Positions 15,782 through 23,762 of a DNA stretch of 64,000 bases are shown here, one piece after another. The position numbers and the translations under genes were made by a program. The notes under the pieces were generated by a model. That model had not been told where the DNA came from. It did no database searches and saw nothing but the letters and a program-made list of their open reading frames with translations. The stretch's first letter is position 1, and each line of letters begins with the position of its first letter. Origin of the DNA: Williamsia muralis NBRC 105860 (lineage in GTDB: Bacteria; Actinomycetota; Actinomycetes; Mycobacteriales; Mycobacteriaceae); NCBI RefSeq assembly GCF_001598915.1, contig NZ_BDAP01000006.1:62001-126000 (forward strand), written 5' to 3'.

Positions 15782-16221
15782 GTGCCTACTTACACCCCGA
15801 AGGCCGGTGACATCACCCGTACGTGGCATGTCATCGACGCCACCGACGTGGTGCTCGGCCGCCTCGCTGTGCAGAGCGCGACGCTCCTGCGCGGCAAGCA
15901 CAAGCCGACCTACGCACCCCACATGGACGGTGGCGACTTCGTCGTCATCATCAACGCCGAGAAGGTTGCCGTCAGCGGAAACAAGCGCGACGACAAGCTT
16001 GTCTACCGCCACTCGGGATACCCGGGCGGCCTGAGGTCCCGCACTGTCGGTGAGTCGCTGGCAACCCAGCCGGAACGCCTCGTCGAGAAGGCGATCGTCG
16101 GGATGCTCCCGAAGACCAAGCTCGGGCGGGCCATGGCCTCCAAGCTGAAGGTCTACGCAGGCCCCAACCATCCCCACACGGCGCAGCAGCCCGTGCCCTT
16201 CGAGATCACCCAGGTTGCCCA

Positions 16222-16225
<4 letters not shown>
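15782..16225 (+). CDS. rplM: 50S ribosomal protein L13
   Basis: 147 aa from GTG 15,782, the normal family length. The N-terminus [31 protein letters not shown] and the segments [43 protein letters not shown] and [18 protein letters not shown] are unmistakable L13. It is an early-assembly protein binding 23S rRNA. Its stop overlaps the rpsI start (GTGA), so L13 and S9 are made together as in most bacteria. Confidence 0.98.
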
Positions 16226-16770
<545 letters not shown>

Positions 16771-16809
16771 TTTCTTCAGCCCGCAAGAAACACCAAGTCG
16801 AACTTGGCA

Positions 16810-16844
16810 CAGGCAGGCGTTCAGTTTCACTGGACGCCTGCCTG
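16810..16844 (+). terminator. Terminator hairpin after rpsI
   Basis: A 15-bp stem (CAGGCAGGCGTTCAG 16,810-16,824 with CTGGACGCCTGCCTG 16,830-16,844, one G-T pair) has a 5-nt loop and is followed by TGTATTTA. It separates rplM-rpsI from glmM. Confidence 0.75.
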
Positions 16845-16867
16845 TGTATTTAGAGCGAAGGATGTCA

Positions 16868-18229
16868 ATGGGGCACCTGTTCGGTACCGATGGCGTACGT
16901 GGTCTGGCAAATGCCGACCTGACCCCCGAGTTGGCGCTGTCGCTGTCGCAGGCAGCGGCACGTGTACTGCCGCAGGATCGGTCCGGGTCCGGCCGCCCCA
17001 CAGCGCCGGCCTCTGGCCGCCGCCCCATAGCGATCGTGGGCCGGGACACGCGGGCGTCGGGGGAGATGCTCGAAGCCGCCGTCTGTGCCGGTCTGACCGC
17101 GGCGGGTGTCGATGCCCTGCGAGTCGGCGTCGTTCCCACCCCGGCTGTTGCGTATCTGACCGACTTCTACGACGCTGCCTTCGGCGTGATGATCTCGGCC
17201 TCGCATAATCCCATGCCCGACAACGGGATCAAGTTCTTCGCCGCTGGTGGGCACAAACTCGCCGACGCCGCCGAGGACGCGATCGAGTCCGCGCTGGACA
17301 CCGTGTTCGACCGGCCGACCGGTGCGGATGTCGGCCGCGTTCGCGATGCGCACGATGGACTCGACGCGTACCTGACCCATCTGTCCGCAGCTGTGGACGT
17401 CAACTTGAAGTCGGTGACCGTGGTGGTCGATTGTGCCCATGGCGCCGCCTATGCGGCTGCGCCACGTGCCTATCGCGCTGCCGGTGCCACCGTGATCGCG
17501 ATCAGCGCGAACCCCGATGGCGAGAACATCAACAAGGATTGCGGCTCAACACATCTCGATCGGGTTCAAGCAGCAGTTCTGGAATACGGGGCCGACCTCG
17601 GACTCGCTCACGACGGCGACGCGGACCGCTGCCTCGCGGTCGATGCCGCGGGACAGGTCGTCGACGGCGACGCCATCATGGCCGTCTTGGCCAGTGCCAT
17701 GAAAGATGCCGGCCGCCTCAAGGACAACACCCTCGTCGCCACGGTGATGAGCAACCTCGGGTTGCATCTGGCGATGACCGACGCCGGGATCACTGTGCGT
17801 ACCACCGCCGTCGGTGACCGCTACGTCCTCGAGGAGCTCCGTGCCGGCGGATTCTCGCTCGGTGGCGAACAGTCGGGACACGTGGTGATCCCTTCGCACG
17901 GCACCACGGGAGACGGCATCCTGACCGGGCTTGCGTTGATGGGCCGGATGGCCGAGACCGGTAGGTCGCTGGCCGATCTGGCATCCATCATGAGTGCGTT
18001 GCCGCAAGTCCTTCTCAACGTGCGGGTTGCCGACAAAAACGTTGTGGCCGAGGCAGCTTCGGTCAAGCAGGCAGTGACCGACGGTGAGGCCGAACTCGGC
18101 GCCACCGGACGAGTGCTGCTCCGGCCCTCCGGTACCGAGCAACTCGTGCGTGTCATGGTGGAGGCAGCCACCACAGAGCAGGCGCATTCGGTGGCCACCA
18201 AAATCGCGGCCGCTGTCGAGTCTGCCTGA
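16868..18229 (+). CDS. glmM: Phosphoglucosamine mutase
   Basis: 453 aa from ATG 16,868 (GCGAAGG ends 6 nt upstream; ATG 16,862 directly abuts it). It starts [14 protein letters not shown]. The phosphoserine loop is [11 protein letters not shown], the metal loop [11 protein letters not shown], the sugar-binding loop GGEQSGH, and the phosphate-binding tail [15 protein letters not shown]. It converts glucosamine-6-phosphate to glucosamine-1-phosphate for peptidoglycan precursor UDP-GlcNAc. GlmS, the preceding pathway enzyme, is encoded 9 kb downstream. The HAD gene follows after 2 bp. Confidence 0.97.
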   Translation: MGHLFGTDGVRGLANADLTPELALSLSQAAARVLPQDRSGSGRPTAPASGRRPIAIVGRDTRASGEMLEAAVCAGLTAAGVDALRVGVVPTPAVAYLTDFYDAAFGVMISASHNPMPDNGIKFFAAGGHKLADAAEDAIESALDTVFDRPTGADVGRVRDAHDGLDAYLTHLSAAVDVNLKSVTVVVDCAHGAAYAAAPRAYRAAGATVIAISANPDGENINKDCGSTHLDRVQAAVLEYGADLGLAHDGDADRCLAVDAAGQVVDGDAIMAVLASAMKDAGRLKDNTLVATVMSNLGLHLAMTDAGITVRTTAVGDRYVLEELRAGGFSLGGEQSGHVVIPSHGTTGDGILTGLALMGRMAETGRSLADLASIMSALPQVLLNVRVADKNVVAEAASVKQAVTDGEAELGATGRVLLRPSGTEQLVRVMVEAATTEQAHSVATKIAAAVESA

Positions 18230-18231
18230 CT

Positions 18232-18921
18232 TTGCCACCCGTGAGCGCTGTCCTGTTCGACTTCTCGGGCACCCTCTTCCGGTTCACCGAACGGTCCGAG
18301 TGGTTCACACGCCTGCGCCAGGAATCCGGGGAAGAGTTCGAAGGAGAGGCGCAGTCCGAGATCATCCGAAGGATGACCGCTCCGGTCGGGATGCCGCCGG
18401 GTCTGCCTACCGAAGACGAATTCGCATGGGAACGAAGAGATCTGGACCCGCTACTGCACCGTAGGGCTTACTTGTCGGTTCTGAGGGCATCCGGACTCAC
18501 GTTGCCCGGTCATGCGGAATTGTTGTACGAGCGGGTGGTCGATCCGTCGTCGTGGAAACCGTATCCGGACACCGGAGACTGTCTGCGGCGACTCCGGGAA
18601 CGCGGAATCAAGGTGGGGGTCGTCAGCAACATCGCGTTTGATGTCCGCGCGGTGTTCGACATACATGACATGGCCGGACTCGTCGACGACTTCACCCTGT
18701 CCTTTGAGGTCGGTGTCACCAAACCCGATCCGCGAATCTTTACTCTCGCTGCGGGTCACCTGGGTGTTGACCCCGTCGATGTGTTGATGGTGGGTGACAG
18801 CGAAGAGGCTGACGGTGGTGCCCGGGCAGTGGGATGCCGGTTCGCGCTGGTCGAACCTGCGCCTGTCGAACAGCGGCCACACGCGCTCCTTGACGCGGTG
18901 TCCGGCTTGCTCGGGCAATAG
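18232..18921 (+). CDS. HAD-superfamily hydrolase
   Basis: 229 aa from TTG 18,232 (GTG 18,241 is an alternative). Motif I is DFSGTLF, with the nucleophile Asp followed by Phe-Ser; the usual second Asp (DxD) is replaced by Ser, which may lower or change phosphatase activity. Motif II is VVSNIAFD, motif III TKPDPRIF, motif IV VLMVGDSEEAD. A helical cap lies at about 20-100. It starts 2 bp after glmM, so it is co-transcribed. A sugar-phosphate or nucleotide phosphatase would fit. The substrate is not deducible. Confidence 0.85.
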   Translation: MPPVSAVLFDFSGTLFRFTERSEWFTRLRQESGEEFEGEAQSEIIRRMTAPVGMPPGLPTEDEFAWERRDLDPLLHRRAYLSVLRASGLTLPGHAELLYERVVDPSSWKPYPDTGDCLRRLRERGIKVGVVSNIAFDVRAVFDIHDMAGLVDDFTLSFEVGVTKPDPRIFTLAAGHLGVDPVDVLMVGDSEEADGGARAVGCRFALVEPAPVEQRPHALLDAVSGLLGQ

Positions 18922-18968
18922 AACGGAACCTCTCCATGCCCCGCAACGTCTGATTTCGGGGAGGCATC

Positions 18969-19295
18969 ATGAGCGAGCAGACGTGGATGGACACATCCGC
19001 GGTACAAGGGGTCGGCGAGGTATTTCGGAGTGGTGCCCGGGCGGTCGAGGTCGCTGCGGGTGCTGTCGCCGACTGCTCGTTCGGCTCACACGCGGGAACG
19101 CGGTACGCGACCCACGGCGAGCAGTATGCAGCTGGACTGCTTGCGGTGGTGTCATCGGTGAACCGCTTCGTCGAGTCGTCGCGGAGCATCGCCGGGGGAC
19201 TCTTCGATGCAGCCGCAACGCTGACAGGCGAGGACGTGGTGAATGCTGCGACGTTCGACCCCGCGACCACCGGGAATGGCGGCCTCCATGGGTGA
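18969..19295 (+). CDS. EspC/WXG-like small protein (Rv3440c position)
   Basis: 108 aa from ATG 18,969. It is helical, Ala-rich and lacks a signal peptide. Long amphipathic helices (VFRSGARAVEVAAGAVADCSFG ... YAAGLLAVVSSVNRFVESSRSIAGGLFDAAATLTG) resemble EspC/DUF2580-type ESX partners. It is first of three overlapping genes (8-bp then 4-bp overlaps), in the place where M. tuberculosis has Rv3440c/Rv3439c after glmM. A type VII substrate or chaperone is likely by fold and position but is not proven. Confidence 0.6.
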   Translation: MSEQTWMDTSAVQGVGEVFRSGARAVEVAAGAVADCSFGSHAGTRYATHGEQYAAGLLAVVSSVNRFVESSRSIAGGLFDAAATLTGEDVVNAATFDPATTGNGGLHG

Positions 19296-20853
19296 GACGC
19301 CCGGTCTCGCACAACAATTGACGGACCAACGGTCGGCGGCGGAGAACAGCGTCCGCTTCTTCGACAACGTCGGCCCGCTGGCGCGGCGGCTGGGGATGGA
19401 AAACGTTCCCTCCGGTGACGTGTGCCGGAATCGCCTGCTCGAGACCGAGGACCTGGACACCGACACGCTGCGAGCCGACGGTCGAATCGTGTTGGGCCTT
19501 CAGACCGTCGCGGCGGCCGAACTGCAGAATCAGACCGGCCAGGACGCCGTACTGGGAACCTGTTGGCCCACGGGGTCCGGCATCGTCGCCCGCACTCGCC
19601 TTCAGGACGCGCACATCCCGCGCGCGACGGTTGATGTGGCGGCGTTGGCGGACATCGGCTCTGGGATGGTGGTGGCTGCCGACGCCATCGAGGCGGCCCG
19701 GTTGGCCAAGTTCTGGTGCGTCGCCGCCATCACACCCGACACTCTGCTCGGGATCCCGATCAGTTCATGGCTGACACTGGTCACCACCCCGGGTTCGCCC
19801 GCCGCCGAACTGACAGCTGCGATCGACAGCACCGTCGCGTTGTTCAACACCGCCGTCACCTTGTGCGACGACGCCATCGATGCGGTTCTCACCGGGCTGT
19901 GTACGGCGATGGCACAGGTGGACGTCTCGGACTACGCAGGCGGCGACTGTGAGAGGGGACAGCTGGTGTCCTCGGACGAGACACTGGTGCGATGCGCCGC
20001 TCACAACTCTGAACCGATCGCCTCCGAGCGCGATTGCCACGCTGCGGTAGAGGTTTCTGGACCAGGTGGCGGGGTTCGCGAATCTCCGGGCATCACAACG
20101 GTGTCCGCACCGGCACCGGACTCCGGGCCGGTGAACTCGACCTCGGCGTGCGAACCGGGGGCGCAGCCCGTGAAGACGCAGCCGGTGATGACGGCACAGT
20201 CGGGGGTGGCGAGCCCATGGACGTCCATGGTGGGTGGTGCCGATCTCTCAGCGGTACTCGGGTCCGTCGCTGTGGCAGTCGGTTCGGCTGTGGCAGGCTC
20301 GATCACAGGTGTGATCGAGATGGTGGCGAACGCAAGCGGCGCAGTGATGCCGCCTCCGGCGAGCCCCGAGGGCACCGAGCATGCGGCGGACGCGGGCGGT
20401 GAGACAGCTGAACCGCCGGCCTCGACCCCGTTGGGAGACAAACGGTTCGACCTGAAAGGGTCATCCGACTCGGGCGCGCCCGAATGTCCGGACCCTCAGG
20501 TGTCTTTGGCGCCACCGGATGCTGTCCGGCCGGAGGAGCAAGCGTGCGAGATCACCACCGCGGACGGCCAGAGCAAGATCGGTGACGACCTGACTTTCGA
20601 GGAGCAAGCGCCGGTACCGGCGACTCCCGGTGACCCCGAACCGCCAGACGCGCCCGAGACGGATCGCGAGTCTCTCGATCAATGTCCGACGCCCGGTTCC
20701 CCGGGGATCCAAGCTCCGAGAAGCAAAGACGATGTCGATACCCCCGGCGCTCCTGGCAATCTCGATGCGACACCGGTGACACCGCAGGCCTCTGAGCGCG
20801 ACGCGGTGGCACCGCCCGACGACGGACTCCTGGCTCTGGCCGGTGAGCAATGA
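19288..20853 (+). CDS. Ala/Pro-rich protein (Rv3439c-like), possible type VII substrate
   Basis: 521 aa from ATG 19,288 (ATG 19,276 is also in frame). The first 220 residues are helical and Ala/Thr-rich, with no signal peptide. There is a hydrophobic segment near 320-350 (VLGSVAVAVGSAVAGSITGVIEMVA). The last 180 residues are a low-complexity Pro/Asp/Glu/Thr-rich tail. It overlaps both neighbours and shares the order of Rv3440c-Rv3439c next to glmM. The architecture (helical head, Gly/Ala hydrophobic middle, disordered acidic tail) recalls Esp/PPE-type secreted proteins. Function is unknown. Confidence 0.65.
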   Translation: MGETPGLAQQLTDQRSAAENSVRFFDNVGPLARRLGMENVPSGDVCRNRLLETEDLDTDTLRADGRIVLGLQTVAAAELQNQTGQDAVLGTCWPTGSGIVARTRLQDAHIPRATVDVAALADIGSGMVVAADAIEAARLAKFWCVAAITPDTLLGIPISSWLTLVTTPGSPAAELTAAIDSTVALFNTAVTLCDDAIDAVLTGLCTAMAQVDVSDYAGGDCERGQLVSSDETLVRCAAHNSEPIASERDCHAAVEVSGPGGGVRESPGITTVSAPAPDSGPVNSTSACEPGAQPVKTQPVMTAQSGVASPWTSMVGGADLSAVLGSVAVAVGSAVAGSITGVIEMVANASGAVMPPPASPEGTEHAADAGGETAEPPASTPLGDKRFDLKGSSDSGAPECPDPQVSLAPPDAVRPEEQACEITTADGQSKIGDDLTFEEQAPVPATPGDPEPPDAPETDRESLDQCPTPGSPGIQAPRSKDDVDTPGAPGNLDATPVTPQASERDAVAPPDDGLLALAGEQ

Positions 20854-21242
20854 GCCTGACCGACCTGTTCGACAACATCGCCGCCAGAGTCGGTACTCAC
20901 AGTGCCGAGGCCGTGGCCGGCTACCGCAAAAGTCAGCAGGCACTCGGTGAGAAGGTCCGGACGAGTGCCGAGAACGCAACGCACGGTCGCGGTGTCACAC
21001 GGGCATCGGTGGCTGCGGGCGGCGCAATCCTGCTCCCCGCGAACGACATCGACCTCAGCCCCCACACCCCGTACCCAGCCCCGGGTGAGTCAGCGGACAA
21101 CCCGACGATCGGGGCCAAGGCAACTCTGGGCACCGGTGCGAAGGACTCATCGACGCCGTTCCCCGGTCAGTCCGGCGTCGAGGTGGAGGACTGTCAGGAC
21201 ACCGCGTTCTCGTACACATCCGGTTGGCTGTCCGACCGCTGA
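20850..21242 (+). CDS. Hypothetical protein, third gene of the ESX-like operon
   Basis: 130 aa, starting inside the previous stop (ATGA overlap). The N-terminal 50 residues are a helix with regular charge (TDLFDNIAARVGTHSAEAVAGYRKSQQAL). The remainder is Pro/Gly/Ser-rich and disordered, with one Cys. There is no signal peptide. I recognise no family. Tight coupling suggests joint function with the two upstream proteins, for example as a partner or a short secreted effector. Confidence 0.55.
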   Translation: MSLTDLFDNIAARVGTHSAEAVAGYRKSQQALGEKVRTSAENATHGRGVTRASVAAGGAILLPANDIDLSPHTPYPAPGESADNPTIGAKATLGTGAKDSSTPFPGQSGVEVEDCQDTAFSYTSGWLSDR

Positions 21243-21303
21243 ACGCCGGAGCTCGGTGTGGTGCCAGCCGTTGGGCAACAGCGTTGGACCTCGAACAACC
21301 GCG

Positions 21304-22155
21304 CTAGCCCTTGAGCAGCTTGGTGAGTGGGTCGACGATCTCCTCCATGCCAGGCGCGAGTGCATCGGGGTCGATCGTCATCAGCTTGCCGAGTTCGGCT
21401 GCCGGGTCACTGAATGCGGCGTACGTGACGTCGCCCGTCAGTTGGTGCAACAGGAATCCGGTGAGTACCGCGCGCGTCAGCTTCTGCGTCTTCTTGTCGT
21501 TGCCCCCGGCACCCAGCCTGGCCCGAACACTGAAGCCTTCGGCCAGTCCTCGGTTGTCGGATTTGGGGACCAGGCGCAACACCGACTGTCCGGCCAGAGC
21601 GCGACGCAGCGCGAGCGCATTGGACGTCATCGATTCGAGTTCGCCGGGCGCGGCAAGGATCAGCGCGGACTGGCGGACCTCCGCGGCGGCGGGGAGCACG
21701 GCAGAACTGGTCGGCGCCGGGTAGAGGGCAGCGAGTGCCTTGGCCTTGCTGCTCCGTGACGCGGCCAACGTCGCGGCCGATGCGCCGAAGCCATGACCGG
21801 CGACCGCCAGACGCTGCTTGTGCACGGTGATGTCGCCGGCACCGAGGCGGACCTCGGTGATGATCGACAGGGTGGTCTCGAGATCAGCGGCCAGTCCTTG
21901 ATCGGAACCGAGCATGCCCTTCTCGGTGGTGGGCGCCGCGGCGACGATGCCCCACGAGGCCAGATGCGCGAGGGTCTTGTTGTACTGCTTGGCGCCCGTG
22001 AGCCAGCCATGACCGAACGCCACCCCGGGCAGGTCCTTCCCGGCGGCGGGCGCGTAGACGGTGCCCGGCAATCCGACAATCGCCATATCGCCGCGCAAGA
22101 CCTTGTGCGGTCCTGTCTTGGACAGCTGCGAGAGGAGCTTCTTGGGGTTGGCCAC
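21304..22155 (-). CDS. Alpha/beta-hydrolase-fold protein lacking the nucleophile (Rv3438-like)
   Basis: 283 aa. The fold signature is clear: VAFGHGWLTGAKQYNKTLAHLASWGIVAAAP early on and the nucleophile-elbow sequence LAVAGHGFGASAATLAA near residue 120. At the elbow the usual G-x-S-x-G reads G-H-G-F-G, so the catalytic Ser is replaced by Gly. It may be a non-enzymatic binding protein or use another residue. It is close in size and position to M. tuberculosis Rv3438 downstream of the Rv3440c/Rv3439c pair. It is divergent from the alaS-like gene with a 122-bp shared promoter region. Confidence 0.7.
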   Translation of the reverse strand: MANPKKLLSQLSKTGPHKVLRGDMAIVGLPGTVYAPAAGKDLPGVAFGHGWLTGAKQYNKTLAHLASWGIVAAAPTTEKGMLGSDQGLAADLETTLSIITEVRLGAGDITVHKQRLAVAGHGFGASAATLAASRSSKAKALAALYPAPTSSAVLPAAAEVRQSALILAAPGELESMTSNALALRRALAGQSVLRLVPKSDNRGLAEGFSVRARLGAGGNDKKTQKLTRAVLTGFLLHQLTGDVTYAAFSDPAAELGKLMTIDPDALAPGMEEIVDPLTKLLKG

Positions 22156-22277
22156 GAACTGACTCTAAGCGATCGTGTTGCCGGCCGACATCACCCGTTG
22201 CCCGTATCGGAGACAATTTTCGGGCCAACGCGCCGATTCGGCGCGCACACCGGCCGTGATCTTGGGACAGTTACCGG

Positions 22278-23690
22278 ATGGATGCCAACGAAATCCGCAG
22301 CGCCTACCTCTCGCTGATGCAGGAGCGCGGCCACGCCCTCATCAACAGGGCCCCCCTGGTGCCTAAGGACGACCCCACCACACTCTTCACCGGCAGCGGG
22401 ATGCAGCCATTGCTGAGATACCTGTTGGGCGCCGAACATCCGGACGGCAACCGGCTCGCCGATTCGCAGACCTGCCTTCGGTCGCAGGACATCGAGGAAG
22501 TCGGCGACAACCGGCACACCACATTTTTCGAGATGCTCGGCAACTGGAGTTTGGGCGATTACTTCAAGTCCGAGCAGATCCCGCTGTTCTGGCATTTCCT
22601 GACCGAGATCGTCGGACTCGATCCGAACAGGATCTACGTGACGGTGTTCTCGGGAGACCCCGAACACGGCATCCCCCGCGACGATGAGAGCGCGGACATC
22701 TGGACCGAGTTGTTCACCAAGGCCGGTGTCTCGTCGGACAGGGTGGTGCTGCTGACCGAAGAACAGGGCAACGAGCAAGGAAACCAAGGCGCGCGGATCG
22801 CGTATTACAGCGACAAGAACTGGTGGTCACGGTCCGGCGGTCCGGACACGATGCCCGTAGGCGACCCAGGCGGACCGGACAGCGAGGTCTTCTACTACTT
22901 CCCACAGGTGGAGCACGACACGGCTTTCGGCAAGTACCCGCATCAGAACTCCGATGGCGGTCAGTACATGGAGATCGGCAATTCGGTGTTCATGCAGTAT
23001 TGCAAGACCGACGACGGGTTTGCGTTGCTGCCCAAGCAGAACGTCGACTACGGCGGCGGTCTCGAGAGGATCGCCGCGGCATCCATCGACAGTCCTGACG
23101 TATATCGCATCAGCCTCCTCTGGCCGATCGTCCAGAAGATCGAGGAGCTCTCGGGTGTGAGCTACGACGACAACACGGTTGCGATGCGAGTGATCGCCGA
23201 CCACATCCGCGGTGCGGTGTTCCTTGCGGTGGACGGTGTGGTGCCGTCGAACAAGGAACAGGGTTATGTGATGCGACGGCTCGTTCGGCGGGCTATCCGT
23301 TTCGCCCATCAACTCGGTGTTCAGCAGAACCTGCTGACGGAGTTGGTCCCGGTCGTCGCCGGTCTGTACGCCGAGGCCTACCCGGAGGTGGCCGATCGGC
23401 GCGACGTGGTGATCGCCGTGCTGGAGAAGGAGGAACGGGCCTTCCGGCGCACCCTCGGCAAGGGCTTGCGAGAGTTGAAGCGACTGGGCAAGACCGGTGA
23501 CACCGTCAACGGTGACGACCTCTTCAAGCTCTACGACACATTCGGATTCCCGGTGGAGCTGTCCACCGAAGAGGCCGTCAACCGAGAGCTGCCGCTGACC
23601 GAGAACTGGCGGGCAGAGTTCGATGCTGCCATCGAGGTGCAGCGGCAGCGATCGCAGGCCTCGACCAAACTCGGTGCCGGGACCGCCTGA
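22278..23690 (+). CDS. Alanyl-tRNA synthetase catalytic-domain protein without editing domain
   Basis: 470 aa, about half of a normal AlaRS (about 880-900 aa). It contains class II motif 1 (DDPTTLFTGSGMQPLLRYLLG), motif 2 (RHTTFFEMLGNWSLGDYFK) and motif 3 (LPKQNVDYGGGLERI). The tRNA-recognition helices follow (VPSNKEQGYVMRRLVRRAIRFA ... FKLYDTFGFPVELS). It ends naturally with TGA where the editing domain would begin; editing and C-Ala domains are absent and no remnant follows. The segment NWWSRSGGPDTMPVGDPGGPDSEVFYYF is unlike the usual actinobacterial form and resembles AlaRS of candidate-phyla-radiation bacteria. E. coli AlaRS cut near residue 461 still charges tRNA, so activity is plausible. 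The housekeeping alaS is presumably elsewhere. Confidence 0.85.
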   Translation: MDANEIRSAYLSLMQERGHALINRAPLVPKDDPTTLFTGSGMQPLLRYLLGAEHPDGNRLADSQTCLRSQDIEEVGDNRHTTFFEMLGNWSLGDYFKSEQIPLFWHFLTEIVGLDPNRIYVTVFSGDPEHGIPRDDESADIWTELFTKAGVSSDRVVLLTEEQGNEQGNQGARIAYYSDKNWWSRSGGPDTMPVGDPGGPDSEVFYYFPQVEHDTAFGKYPHQNSDGGQYMEIGNSVFMQYCKTDDGFALLPKQNVDYGGGLERIAAASIDSPDVYRISLLWPIVQKIEELSGVSYDDNTVAMRVIADHIRGAVFLAVDGVVPSNKEQGYVMRRLVRRAIRFAHQLGVQQNLLTELVPVVAGLYAEAYPEVADRRDVVIAVLEKEERAFRRTLGKGLRELKRLGKTGDTVNGDDLFKLYDTFGFPVELSTEEAVNRELPLTENWRAEFDAAIEVQRQRSQASTKLGAGTA

Positions 23691-23710
23691 CCCAACCGAA
23701 CTGCTGGTCA

Positions 23711-23740
23711 GCCCCGTCGGTGTGTATCCGCCGACGGGGC
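23711..23740. terminator. Bidirectional terminator between convergent genes
   Basis: GCCCCGTCGG 23,711-23,720 pairs with CCGACGGGGC 23,731-23,740, loop 10 nt, between the alaS-like gene and the mprF-like gene. Confidence 0.7.
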
Positions 23741-23762
23741 TTGCCTCTGTTCGCTGATGCCC

